From contig JAHBSS010000013.1 in NCBI GenBank assembly GCA_019639015.1, forward strand, positions 1 to 42,321: a DNA stretch of 42,321 nucleotides. The letters are read 5' to 3'. Position 1 is the stretch's first letter. Every line of letters starts with the position of its first letter. Source of the DNA: Cryobacterium sp. (GTDB lineage Bacteria > Actinomycetota > Actinomycetes > Actinomycetales > Microbacteriaceae). Both the position numbers and the translations under genes were made by a program. Of the stretch, positions 1 to 7,438 are shown piece after piece. The notes beneath the pieces are model-generated. The model saw only the letters and a program-made list of their open reading frames with translations, was not told the DNA's origin and searched no databases.

Positions 1-1575
1 GAGATCCGGTTTCGGTCTACCAATCAGCTCTGGAACTTCGGTTCGTTCGCCATCAACATCCAATTCGATTCGGTGACTGCGCACCAACTTGCCGCCATCC
101 ATGTTGTAAAGACCGATCGCAAGGCGGTGTGGCCGAATCGTCGGATAGTCGGTGGGCGCGCTCTGCAAGACGGCGAAGGAAGTGAATGTGCCATCCGCGC
201 CGGTTTCAAAGGCCGGACGTAGCGTATTCACTCCGGCAGTTTCGAGCCACAATTTCGACCACTCGGTGAGGTTGCGACCACTGGTAATTTCAAGCTCGGC
301 AAGCAAGTCCTTGAGCTCGGTGTTTCCCCACTCGTGCTTCTTGAAGTACGAGGCAACTCCCGCGAAAAACTCGTCCTCACCGACCCAAGCAACGAGTTGC
401 TTCAAGACCGAACCACCTTTTGCATAGGTGATCCCGTCGAAGTTGACTTGGACATCTTCGAGGTCGTTGATAGTTGCAACCACCGGGTGCGTTGAAGGTA
501 ACTGATCTTGGCGGTAGGCCCAGGATTTCTCCATCGCTTGAAACGTCGTCCAAGCCTCAGTCCACTCTGTCGCGTTCGCTGTCGAAATTGTTGAAGCCCA
601 TTCAGCGAAAGATTCGTTGAGCCATAGATCGTTCCACCACTTCATCGTCACCAGGTCGCCGAACCACATGTGTGCTAGCTCGTGCAGGATCGTGACGACG
701 CGGCGTTCCTTGATTGCATCAGTGACCTTTGAACGAAACACGTATGTTTCCGTGAACGTGACGGCTCCCGCATTTTCCATTGCGCCGGCATTGAATTCCG
801 GCACAAAAAGTTGGTCATACTTCTCGAACGGGTAAGGACGATCGAACTTCTCTTCGTAGTAAGCGAATCCCTTCCGAGTGATGTCGAAAATGTACTCGGG
901 ATCAAGGTGTTCACTGAGTGACTTGCGTGAGTAAATTCCGAGCGGAATTGTGCGACCGTCACGACTCTTCAACTCGCTTTCGACCTTCGCATAAGGTCCA
1001 GCGATGATCGCAGTGATGTATGAAGAAATTCGCGGTGTCTGTTTGAACACCCAAGTCGTTTTGTCGTCATCCACTGAACGCGAAGCGACCCCTTGATTGC
1101 TGACAACTTCCCAAGCGGATGGTGCGGTAACCGTGAACTTGAAAGTAGCTTTCAAATCGGGTTGTTCAAACACTGCGAAAACGCGTCGAGAGTCCGGCAC
1201 TTCAAATTGCGAGTATAGGTAAACCTCATCATCTACCGGGTCCACAAAGCGGTGAAGTCCTTCGCCGGAGTTTGTGTATTCGGCATCCGCTTCAACTAGG
1301 AGCACATTTTGCTCGGCGAGGTCTTCAAGAGAAATTCGCATTCCGTCAGCGGCTGAAACATCCAAACTCTTGCCGTTTAACTCAATTGCGTAGACCTTTC
1401 GAGTAAATGCATCAATGAATGTTGAAGCACCCTGGCTGGCCTTGAACTTGACGATTGTGGTGCTCCGGAACACTTCAGAACCGATAGTCAAGTCGAGAGT
1501 GACGTCGTAGCTCTCTACTTCAATTAGCGCTTTGCGCTCTTGAGCTTCAACACGAGTCAGGTTGTCTGCGGGCAC
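1..1575 (-). CDS. pepN: Aminopeptidase N (M1 zinc metallopeptidase), C-terminus cut by window edge
   Basis: Cytosolic M1-family aminopeptidase that removes N-terminal residues from peptides. The reading frame is open to base 1, so 525 N-terminal codons are visible and the C-terminal helical domain is missing. The substrate-recognition motif GAMEN lies at residues 264-268, and the zinc motif HELAH at 298-302 with the downstream NESFAEW glutamate helix follows, all intact. The start is GTG at 1573-1575 (frame PADNLTRVEAQERK), preceded on the minus strand by AAGGAG five bases upstream. It diverges from the DsbA-like gene, as Rv2467 does from Rv2466c in M. tuberculosis. Family assignment is certain; substrate range cannot be read from sequence. 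Confidence 0.96.
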   Translation of the reverse strand, partial: MPADNLTRVEAQERKALIEVESYDVTLDLTIGSEVFRSTTIVKFKASQGASTFIDAFTRKVYAIELNGKSLDVSAADGMRISLEDLAEQNVLLVEADAEYTNSGEGLHRFVDPVDDEVYLYSQFEVPDSRRVFAVFEQPDLKATFKFTVTAPSAWEVVSNQGVASRSVDDDKTTWVFKQTPRISSYITAIIAGPYAKVESELKSRDGRTIPLGIYSRKSLSEHLDPEYIFDITRKGFAYYEEKFDRPYPFEKYDQLFVPEFNAGAMENAGAVTFTETYVFRSKVTDAIKERRVVTILHELAHMWFGDLVTMKWWNDLWLNESFAEWASTISTANATEWTEAWTTFQAMEKSWAYRQDQLPSTHPVVATINDLEDVQVNFDGITYAKGGSVLKQLVAWVGEDEFFAGVASYFKKHEWGNTELKDLLAELEITSGRNLTEWSKLWLETAGVNTLRPAFETGADGTFTSFAVLQSAPTDYPTIRPHRLAIGLYNMDGGKLVRSHRIELDVDGERTEVPELIGRPKPDL

Positions 1576-1697
1576 TACTACTCCTTGTGGGAACTGGATT
1601 CTTTGAAATGTGGCGCGGTGTCGTGCCAGACATCCAGCCTAGTAGCGCAGCCTTCAGGGCGACAGCGAGGACGACCTTGCCCAGGTATCGTGAAGTT

Positions 1698-2345
1698 GTG
1701 TCAACAAATTTGGATTCGTCAACAGTTACGCGGGCAATCGAAGCTCCGACAAAAGTAGATTTCTGGTTCGACCCCTCGTGCCCTTGGGCGTGGATGACGA
1801 GCAGATGGGTCGACGAAGTAGCAAAACATCGCAATTTGGATGTCACCTGGCATGTTATGAGCCTCGCCGTCCTTAATGAAGACAAGTTGCCTTCGGAAGG
1901 AACCGACTCGTTTCTGCCTCGAGCACTTCGCTACACACGTTTCGTCACAGCTGTTCGAGAGTTCGAAGGGCAACAAATCGTGAAACCTGTTTATGACGCT
2001 CTTGGAAACAGAATTCATATTGGTGGCTCCAAGAATCCAGACGAAGTGATCCCAGCCGCATTGGATGAACTAGGGCTTCCCGCCGAATATTTAAAATATG
2101 CGGACAGCGACGAGTTCGACGAGCAAATGCGGGCGAGTCACTTCGATGGGATCAATCGTGTTGGCCAGGATGTCGGCACCCCTGTGATTGCAATCGGCGA
2201 CACCGCTTTCTTCGGCCCGGTGATTTCGCCGGCACCGAAAGGTGAACAAGCTGTGTCACTTTGGGATGGAGTGGTCGCGGCCGCAAACTACGACGGATTT
2301 TTCGAGCTCAAACGTAGCCGCACTCGAGGTCCGATCTTCGACTAA
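1698..2345 (+). CDS. DsbA-like thiol protein of the mycothiol-dependent nitroreductase (Rv2466c) family, CPWA active site
   Basis: Thioredoxin-fold DsbA-like protein of about 215 residues, matching M. tuberculosis Rv2466c over its whole length (FWFDP-CPW-W-TSRW near the start, NRIH, GTPVIAIGDTAFFGPV, FFELKR near the end). Rv2466c uses a CPWC motif with mycothiol; here the second cysteine is alanine (C28-P-W-A31), so only the nucleophilic cysteine remains and a monothiol mechanism is inferred. GTG at 1698 is chosen because it gives the family length. The frame is open upstream to an ATG at 1587, but that lies only 12 bases from the pepN start on the other strand, leaving no room for a promoter or ribosome site. 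Followed after 37 bases by rpiB in the same direction. Confidence 0.85.
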   Translation: MSTNLDSSTVTRAIEAPTKVDFWFDPSCPWAWMTSRWVDEVAKHRNLDVTWHVMSLAVLNEDKLPSEGTDSFLPRALRYTRFVTAVREFEGQQIVKPVYDALGNRIHIGGSKNPDEVIPAALDELGLPAEYLKYADSDEFDEQMRASHFDGINRVGQDVGTPVIAIGDTAFFGPVISPAPKGEQAVSLWDGVVAAANYDGFFELKRSRTRGPIFD

Positions 2346-2382
2346 CCAAGTAATCACCTCTCGTGCTTCCTAGGATTGAAAC

Positions 2383-2868
2383 ATGCGCATCCATATAGCT
2401 ACAGACCACGCTGGGCTTGAGTTCAGCCACACAATCCAAGAACACTTGAAGGCTCAAGGCCATGAAGTAGTTGATCACGGACCGCAAAGTTATGACCCGT
2501 TAGATGACTACCCATCGTTTTGCATAAACGCAGCAATCGGCGTGGTAGCAGATCAGCAATCGGGCGTTGAGGCACTTGGAATTGTGCTTGGCGGTTCTGG
2601 TAATGGCGAGCAAATGGCGGCCAACAAGGTACGCGGTGCTAGGGCGGCACTCGTCTGGAATGAAGACACCGCCAAGCTTTCGAGAGAGCACAATGATGCA
2701 AACCTGATTTCGATTGGAGCGAGGCAGCACTCAATTCAAGTCGTACTCGAACTTGTAGACACATTTATCGCAACACCGTTCTCTCGTGAGGAACGGCACG
2801 AACGCCGGATCGCGCAACTGCGGGAATTCGAAGACACGGGAGCCATCGCGGGTAAGCAGGTCGACTAA
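2383..2868 (+). CDS. rpiB: Ribose-5-phosphate isomerase B
   Basis: Interconverts ribose-5-phosphate and ribulose-5-phosphate in the non-oxidative pentose phosphate pathway. The 161-residue protein carries the RpiB signatures: ATDHAG at 6-11, GSGNGEQMAANKVRG at 71-85, and a C-terminal helix with RRIAQLREFE. Like the mycobacterial enzyme it has a glutamate (E76 in GNGEQ) where E. coli RpiB has its catalytic cysteine, the actinobacterial subtype. It is followed after one base by the glycosylase gene, so the two are co-transcribed and probably translationally coupled. The neighbours pepN, Rv2466c-like and nei are the same as in mycobacteria. Confidence 0.96.
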   Translation: MRIHIATDHAGLEFSHTIQEHLKAQGHEVVDHGPQSYDPLDDYPSFCINAAIGVVADQQSGVEALGIVLGGSGNGEQMAANKVRGARAALVWNEDTAKLSREHNDANLISIGARQHSIQVVLELVDTFIATPFSREERHERRIAQLREFEDTGAIAGKQVD

Positions 2869-2869
2869 A

Positions 2870-3841
2870 TTGCCGGAAGGTCACTCAATTCATCGAATTG
2901 CTAAGCAATTTGACCGAAACTTCGTTGGTCAGAAAGTTACAGCAAGTTCCCCGCAAGGCAGGTTTGTGTCAGGCGCGAAACAACTTAGCGGTCACGAAAT
3001 TGTTGAGGCTAAGGCTGTCGGAAAGAACATGTTCCTTGGATTCGACCACGACTTATGGCTTCGCGTTCACCTTGGCATTTATGGAGCTTGGGATTTTGCT
3101 GGAGAAATCCTGGCGGACGGGACGATTGAAAGCTCGAATGGTCGAATCGGTCAGACTCAGCAACGCGGCACAGTTGTCGGTGCCCACGAGGATTCGCTCG
3201 GTAGCATCGGTGCCCCGCGACTGACAAGACTACGGATGTCCGAACAAGAAACAGCGGAAGTTGAAACCGAACCGTTCCCACCCGAGCCAATAGGTCAAGT
3301 ACGACTGCGCTTACTCGCAGAGCGTGCGGTCGCAGATTTGCGTGGACCTACTATTTGCGAAATCCGTGACGCTCAAGGGGTTCAAGAAGTTGTTGATTCT
3401 CTTGGACCTGATCCGCTAGTTGATGAAGGCCCGGAAGCTGAGAATCGATTTGCCTTGAAAGTCAAAAGTAAGCAAACCCCGATCGGTGTGCTACTTATGG
3501 ACCAGAGTGTCGTGAGCGGCATCGGCAACATTTATCGGGCAGAACTATTGTTTCGGGCGAAGTTGAATCCGCACATCCCGGGTAAACAGCTTAGTGAGAG
3601 CGCCATCCGGGAGCTTTGGCTTGACTGGTCACGACTGCTCAGGCTCGGAGTGGAAACCGGTCAAATAATGACAATGGATGGCTTGTCGAAAACCGACTAC
3701 CGAAAGGCGCTCGCAAATCGGGCCGACCGTCACTGGGTATACCACCGCACGGGCCTTCCTTGTCGAGTGTGCGGAACGAACATCGTCATGGAGATGGCAG
3801 CGGGGCGAAAGCTGTATTGGTGCCCGAAGTGTCAGGCATAG
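2870..3841 (+). CDS. nei: Fpg/Nei-family DNA glycosylase/AP lyase (Nei1-like)
   Basis: Base-excision-repair glycosylase removing oxidised bases. The real start is TTG at 2870, which puts the invariant catalytic proline and glutamate at residues 2 and 3 (PEGHSIHR); the open frame continues upstream to 2786 inside rpiB, but that extension would bury the catalytic N-terminus. The H2TH region has the signature DQSVVSGIGNIYRAELLFRA, and a complete C-terminal zinc finger has cysteines at 298, 301, 318 and 321. At 323 residues it is longer than typical Fpg because of an acidic insert around residues 90-135. Position after rpiB matches mycobacterial nei1 (Rv2464c), which supports Nei rather than MutM. 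Confidence 0.92.
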   Translation: MPEGHSIHRIAKQFDRNFVGQKVTASSPQGRFVSGAKQLSGHEIVEAKAVGKNMFLGFDHDLWLRVHLGIYGAWDFAGEILADGTIESSNGRIGQTQQRGTVVGAHEDSLGSIGAPRLTRLRMSEQETAEVETEPFPPEPIGQVRLRLLAERAVADLRGPTICEIRDAQGVQEVVDSLGPDPLVDEGPEAENRFALKVKSKQTPIGVLLMDQSVVSGIGNIYRAELLFRAKLNPHIPGKQLSESAIRELWLDWSRLLRLGVETGQIMTMDGLSKTDYRKALANRADRHWVYHRTGLPCRVCGTNIVMEMAAGRKLYWCPKCQA

Positions 3842-3889
3842 CGAAAGCGCGTTAGATAAGTTTGCGTTCGGCGTGGCAATCTTGAGGCT

Positions 3890-4507
3890 ATGCGCTATAC
3901 GCCCCACTTCGTTACGACCGACCCTGAAGAGGTAATGAAACTCATTCGCGAGAACCCTTGGTCGACGATTGTCGCCAACACATCCAAGGGACTAGTCGCA
4001 ACCCACTACCCGGTGCTTTTGGAAGAAAATCTTGACGAGATCAGCATCGTCGGTCACGTCGGCAGGCCAGAAGAGCGAACTCTCGAACTCGGTAGCGGTG
4101 AATGGCTTGTCGTCATTCAGGGCGCTCACGGATACATTTCCCCCGGTTGGTACGGCGAGATTCCGGCGGTGCCAACTTGGAACCATTCAACCGCGCACCT
4201 TTACGGGGTTCCAGAAGTGTTGAGTGATGACGAAAATTGGCAGGTGCTGGATCGCATGGTCGAGCATTTCGAGCACGTAATGCCGCATCCGAAACTTCTC
4301 AAAGACAACGAAGAATACGGTCGCAGCATTTTCGACGGAACAGTCGGATTTCGGATGCGCGTGACACGGTTTGAGGCGAGGCTGAAACTTAGTCAAAACA
4401 AGTCCGATTCGATCAAGCAAACCGTCATTGGCGGGCTTGATCACGGAGCCCACTACTCACAGCCGAGGCTCGCGGCGGACATGACTCGAGTGAACGGAAT
4501 CAAATGA
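3890..4507 (+). CDS. PaiB-like FMN-binding protein
   Basis: A 205-residue protein of the PaiB family (annotated as FMN-binding negative transcriptional regulator in Bacillus). Visible family features: the N-terminal MRYTPHF, ATHYPVLLE, GHVGRPEER, the hallmark HGYISPGWYGE...VPTWNHSTAHLYG (about residues 79-107), and the C-terminal EARLKLSQNKS. The fold is a split-barrel flavin reductase-like domain; regulatory function is known only for PaiB of Bacillus and is not implied here. The ATG is 48 bases after nei. Its stop overlaps the ATG of the next gene by four bases (ATGA), indicating one operon with the amidohydrolase. Confidence 0.9.
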   Translation: MRYTPHFVTTDPEEVMKLIRENPWSTIVANTSKGLVATHYPVLLEENLDEISIVGHVGRPEERTLELGSGEWLVVIQGAHGYISPGWYGEIPAVPTWNHSTAHLYGVPEVLSDDENWQVLDRMVEHFEHVMPHPKLLKDNEEYGRSIFDGTVGFRMRVTRFEARLKLSQNKSDSIKQTVIGGLDHGAHYSQPRLAADMTRVNGIK

Positions 4508-5946
4508 CGACGCTAAAAAATGCCCGCGTTGATGGTGAACTAGTCGACGTTCACATTGAGCATGGACGCATCGCCGCAATCTCTCCGGCGGGTTCGAAAA
4601 GCTACTCCGATGAACAATTCGACCTGGAAGGCCGCTGGTTGGTGCCGGGACTTTGGGATCACCACGTGCATTTCGACCAACAAGCGTTAGCGTTACGCAG
4701 AATTGATTTGTCTTCTGCGAAGTCGGCGAAAGGAGCAGCACTAGTGATGCGCGAAGGCCAAAAGCGCATTGCGCTCCGGGACGGAGAACTTCTCATTGGT
4801 CACGGCTTCAGGGATGGGCTCTGGCCAGACCGAATGACCTTTGAACTATTGGATTCGATCATTCCCGATCAACCAGTGGTGATGGTTAGCGCCGATTTGC
4901 ATTGTTCCTGGCTCAATAGTTCCGCGCTCGCGAAGTTCGGCTTCAACTCTCATCCAACGGGACTATTGCAAGAAGACGACTCATTTCTCGTGACTTCTAA
5001 ACTTCAAGTGCACTCAGAGCAAGAACTCGATCGTTGGGTTTCCGATGCTGCAATCCAGGCTGCCGCGCGTGGAGTTGTTGGGGTCACGGACATGGAGATG
5101 ACCGACAATATTGCAAGTTGGGGCAGGCGATTCGCGAATGGGTTCGACACTCTGCGGATTCAGGCGGGTATTTACCGTCAAGATTTGGATGCGGCAATTT
5201 CCGCTGGTCACAAGACTGGCGAACCTCTCGAAGCTAGTGGGCTTCTGACTGTCGGCCCGTTCAAGATACTCACCGATGGTTCGCTCAATACTCGAACCGC
5301 TTATTGTGTTGATCCCTACCCTGGCACGGATGATCGCGGCCTACTTACCGTCGGGCCGAGTGAGCTGCGTCCGTTGATGAAAGCGGCATCCGAATCGGGG
5401 ATTATCCCAGCCGTGCACGCGATCGGGGATGAAGCGAACCGATTGGTACTTGACAGTTTTGAAGCGGTCGGATGTGGTGGCCGACTCGAACACGCCCAAT
5501 TAGTGCTCCCAGAAGATTTCAAACGGTTTGCCCAATTGAAGGTGGCGGCGAGTGTGCAACCCGAACACGAGGTTGACGATCGTGATGTTGCCGACCGCTA
5601 CTGGCCGGATCGAAGCGATCGTGCTTTCGCTTGGCGAAGCCTTGTGGAGGCTGGGGCCGAGTTGCTGTTTGGGTCTGACGCTCCGGTGGCGCATTTGGAT
5701 CCGTGGCGAGCGATGGCTGCTGCCGTGTTTCGTACCGGTGATGAGCGGGAAGCTTGGCATCCAGAGCAACGACTCAGTTATTCGGAGGCTCTGAAATCGA
5801 GTGTGCATTCAAACATTGAGGAAGGTGAGACTGCTGATCTTGTTGCCGTCGATCGGGAGCCTGAATCTAGCCGAGCGGATGAATTACGAACGATGCCAGT
5901 CGCGCTGACGATGATTGCTGGACGAGCTACTTTCAGCGCGTTGTAG
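4504..5946 (+). CDS. YtcJ-like metal-dependent amidohydrolase
   Basis: A 480-residue TIM-barrel amidohydrolase of the Amidohydro_3/YtcJ group, hydrolysing an unknown amide-type substrate in the cytosol. Metal-site features: HHVHF at 53-57 after the typical VPGLWD strand, the strand LTDGSLN, the histidines in PAVHAIGDEAN and GRLEHAQ, and the aspartate in FGSDAPVAHLDP near the C-terminus. Unlike most YtcJ proteins there is no signal peptide. ATG overlaps the paiB-like stop by four bases, so expression is probably coupled. Substrate cannot be predicted; YtcJ relatives are generally uncharacterised. Confidence 0.9.
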   Translation: MTTLKNARVDGELVDVHIEHGRIAAISPAGSKSYSDEQFDLEGRWLVPGLWDHHVHFDQQALALRRIDLSSAKSAKGAALVMREGQKRIALRDGELLIGHGFRDGLWPDRMTFELLDSIIPDQPVVMVSADLHCSWLNSSALAKFGFNSHPTGLLQEDDSFLVTSKLQVHSEQELDRWVSDAAIQAAARGVVGVTDMEMTDNIASWGRRFANGFDTLRIQAGIYRQDLDAAISAGHKTGEPLEASGLLTVGPFKILTDGSLNTRTAYCVDPYPGTDDRGLLTVGPSELRPLMKAASESGIIPAVHAIGDEANRLVLDSFEAVGCGGRLEHAQLVLPEDFKRFAQLKVAASVQPEHEVDDRDVADRYWPDRSDRAFAWRSLVEAGAELLFGSDAPVAHLDPWRAMAAAVFRTGDEREAWHPEQRLSYSEALKSSVHSNIEEGETADLVAVDREPESSRADELRTMPVALTMIAGRATFSAL

Positions 5947-6004
5947 CAGTTCACGTCTCGCGTTGTGCGCTACCTGCTAGAAGGTACTCGGACTAATCGT
6001 GAAC

Positions 6005-6196
6005 TTACTGGATGGCGTGGTGACCGAGACCGGCGGTTGAGTATCCCGCAGCTGGCTGGATTTCCGGACGGGGCTCTTCAAGCTGATCGGTCCAATCCGT
6101 TCCGTTCCACCAGCGAAGCATCGGAAGTCCGGTTGGGTCGGGGTACCAACCAAATGGGGGTAATTCAGTTCTCGTGTCTTCAATTACTGTCGACAT
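6005..6196 (-). CDS. Short DUF2510-domain protein
   Basis: A 63-residue protein made almost entirely of one DUF2510 motif: PPFGWYPDPTGLPMLRWWNGTDWTDQ at residues 13-38. DUF2510 usually sits at the N-terminus of actinobacterial membrane proteins; here there is no membrane segment after it, so the gene is either a stand-alone mini-protein or the remnant of a larger one. The start ATG at 6194-6196 has GGAAAG seven bases upstream. It is convergent with the amidohydrolase gene and lies 158 bases beyond the terminator of the cysteine-rich mini-gene on the same strand. The 58 bases up to the amidohydrolase stop contain nothing recognisable. Confidence 0.65.
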   Translation of the reverse strand: MSTVIEDTRTELPPFGWYPDPTGLPMLRWWNGTDWTDQLEEPRPEIQPAAGYSTAGLGHHAIQ

Positions 6197-6265
6197 GTTC
6201 TTTCCAGACCTGCCTGCCGCGGGCGATTCGGGGGAGCGGCATTTGGCTTTTGAAAGCCGGGGGTA

Positions 6266-6303
6266 TTTAGGGTTTACCCCATTTTAGGGGGTAGAAACCT
6301 AAA
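6266..6303. other. Imperfect inverted repeat with ACCCCATTTTAGGGG core
   Basis: Arms TTTAGGGTTTACCCC and GGGGGTAGAAACCTAAA fold into an imperfect hairpin around a short ATTTTA loop. It lies between the mini-gene terminator and the DUF2510 gene and could be an operator, a transcript hairpin or a weak bidirectional terminator. The core recurs in modified form at 22904-22917. Function is not known. Confidence 0.45.
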
Positions 6304-6353
6304 AGAATCTGAATGTGAAAAACGTTTCTTGGCGTCGTGCGAAAGATTTGCGC

Positions 6354-6392
6354 AAAAAAAGCCCAGCCGCGCAGTTTTTCGCACGGCTGGGC
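6354..6392 (-). terminator. Rho-independent terminator of the cysteine-rich mini-gene
   Basis: On the minus strand, the stem GCCCAGCCG (6392-6384) pairs perfectly with CGGCTGGGC (6369-6361); two further GC pairs follow after one mismatch, the loop is 8 bases, and a run of seven T follows (A7 at 6354-6360 on the plus strand). This is the most canonical intrinsic terminator in the window. It begins 17 bases after the stop codon of the 25-codon gene, so it is either that gene's own end or an attenuator. Confidence 0.9.
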
Positions 6393-6409
6393 AATAGAGC
6401 GGGGAATCC

Positions 6410-6487
6410 TCAGCAGCAACCGCTCTCGCAGCATCCAGTGCTGCAGCAGTTGGCTTCGGTATCCGCGCTACAGTTTGCGTCACTCAT
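6410..6487 (-). CDS. 25-residue cysteine-rich mini-protein or leader peptide
   Basis: A complete small gene of 25 codons that is 28% cysteine: cysteines at residues 6, 14, 15, 19, 20, 24 and 25, in the pattern C-x7-CC-STG-CC-ESG-CC-stop. The N-terminal half is acidic and has no signal peptide (begins MSDANCSADTEAN). It has a perfect ribosome binding site, AAGGAGGT, five bases before the ATG, a small hairpin just upstream of that, and a strong intrinsic terminator just downstream. Six of the seven cysteine codons are TGC. I do not recognise a family. Possibilities: a metal-binding (metallothionein-like) peptide, a cysteine-responsive attenuation leader of the kind described in mycobacteria, or a precursor of a modified peptide. 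The signals make real translation likely; function is open. Confidence 0.75.
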   Translation of the reverse strand: MSDANCSADTEANCCSTGCCESGCC

Positions 6488-6492
6488 TGGCC

Positions 6493-6529
6493 ACCTCCTT
6501 CATCGACGAAAGTCGATTACACGAGCATA
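6493..6529 (-). promoter_or_regulatory. Leader of the cysteine-rich mini-gene: -10 candidate, hairpin and Shine-Dalgarno
   Basis: Reading the minus strand: a possible -10 TATGCT (6529-6524), then a perfect 6-bp inverted repeat ATCGAC-TTTC-GTCGAT (6517-6502), then the full anti-16S complement AAGGAGGT (6500-6493). The hairpin ends two bases before the ribosome site. No convincing -35 is visible. The arrangement suggests either an operator or a 5' stem affecting initiation. Confidence 0.5.
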
Positions 6530-6614
6530 ACCAGTTGCACGATTAGCTCGCAGGGTTCTCGGTGACTTTCGGGCAAGTAGGCTCGGAGCGTCAGCTTGTC
6601 ACATTAGGAGTGCG

Positions 6615-6842
6615 ATGAAGGTTGCGATTACCGGTGGGGCTGGTTTCATCGGCCGACATTTCGCGGATCGGTTCGACCCTGAAAGCGTGGTCGCAAAATG
6701 CACAAGTGTCGGAAAAATCATCATGTTGAGTTTCTTGTAAGCCAGGCTTAATCGCAATTCTGGTTACCACGAGTCAAAATCGGCGGCTGAAGAACTCATT
6801 AGAAATTTGGGACTCAACTACAAGATTCTTCAAGCGGGATGA
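6615..6842 (+). pseudogene. Decayed NAD(P)-dependent epimerase/SDR gene
   Basis: A remnant of a Rossmann-fold epimerase. The start has a good ribosome site (TAGGAG) and the intact nucleotide-binding segment MKVAITGGAGFIGRHFADRF, then the similarity stops and an in-frame TAA occurs at 6738-6740. Downstream in the same frame (6762-6842) the sequence YHESKSAAEELIRNLGLNYKILQ matches the Y-x3-K active-site helix and following strand of the same family, ending at a TGA. About 60-100 residues that normally separate these parts are missing and the C-terminal half is absent. It therefore shows an internal deletion, a nonsense codon and a truncation. No intact copy is present in the window. Confidence 0.8.
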
Positions 6843-7312
6843 TTTACGGTCGCAGGAGAAAGAACTCCCTTTTTGGTGTAAACCTGCTCGCCTGTGGCGA
6901 GTCGCACCCAAGGGCGCATCTTCGAGTAAGGAACATTGTATTTGGCGCTTGCCTCCACTACATGGGCGGCCTGCACATACTCCGTAAGTAGCGAGCCTGA
7001 TTCAAGGCGATGAGGTAACGGTGTAGAGCAAAGGAGAGGTACAGGTACGCTGAGGATTTGACCGCTACGCCCCAATTCGATCCCCCAGCCAGTGACGGTT
7101 ACTGCTGCGGTGCCGGTATTTCGAGCCGTGACCGAAACCATTTCTTCACTAATTCTCCCGTCCCCGCTGGCGATCCAAGACCTCGCGGTCGAAGCCTTTA
7201 CACTGTGAGTAGAGCGCCGCCAGGTGATTACTTGCCAAACAAACGATGCGATGCCCGCAATTCCACCCACAACGCCGATCGCGGCGACGAAAAAAGTAAA
7301 CAATCCGTTCAT
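6830..7312 (-). CDS. Membrane-anchored protein of unknown function
   Basis: 160 residues. One N-terminal hydrophobic segment (about residues 4-29, FTFFVAAIGVVGGIAGIASFVWQVI) is followed by a basic WRRS boundary and a soluble beta-rich domain with ARNTGTAAVTVTGWGIEL and MRPWVRLATGEQVYTKKG. This pattern resembles small hypothetical proteins of actinobacteria with an Ig-like domain behind a membrane anchor. It lies convergent to, and overlaps by 13 bases, the epimerase remnant, so its C-terminus may be altered. No function is proposed. Confidence 0.7.
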   Translation of the reverse strand: MNGLFTFFVAAIGVVGGIAGIASFVWQVITWRRSTHSVKASTARSWIASGDGRISEEMVSVTARNTGTAAVTVTGWGIELGRSGQILSVPVPLLCSTPLPHRLESGSLLTEYVQAAHVVEASAKYNVPYSKMRPWVRLATGEQVYTKKGVLSPATVNHPA

Positions 7313-7367
7313 GTTGAGATCGTCTCATCTGCCACATACATGAAGACTTGCTAGTTTCGGCGGACGG

Positions 7368-7438
7368 AGGGGCGGACGGGAATCGAACCCGCGTAATCAG
7401 TTTGGAAGACTGAGGCTCTACCATTGAGCTACCACCCC
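7368..7438 (-). tRNA. tRNA-Gly (TCC anticodon)
   Basis: Full cloverleaf on the minus strand, 71 nt: acceptor GGGGTGG pairs with CCGCCCC (one G-U), D stem GCTC/GAGC, anticodon stem TCAGT/ACTGA with loop CTTCCAA (anticodon TCC), T arm GCGGG-TTCGATT-CCCGT, discriminator T. CCA is not encoded. It is divergent from the tRNA-Pro/tig transcript. Confidence 0.95.

Noticed and set aside
2786-2869. N-terminal extension of the Fpg/Nei protein
   Set aside because: The catalytic proline must be residue 2; the TTG at 2870 gives PEG at the correct place.
6315-6546. Plus-strand ORFs across the mini-gene
   Set aside because: They read through the terminator and the mini-gene antisense, have no ribosome site, and show no recognisable protein features.
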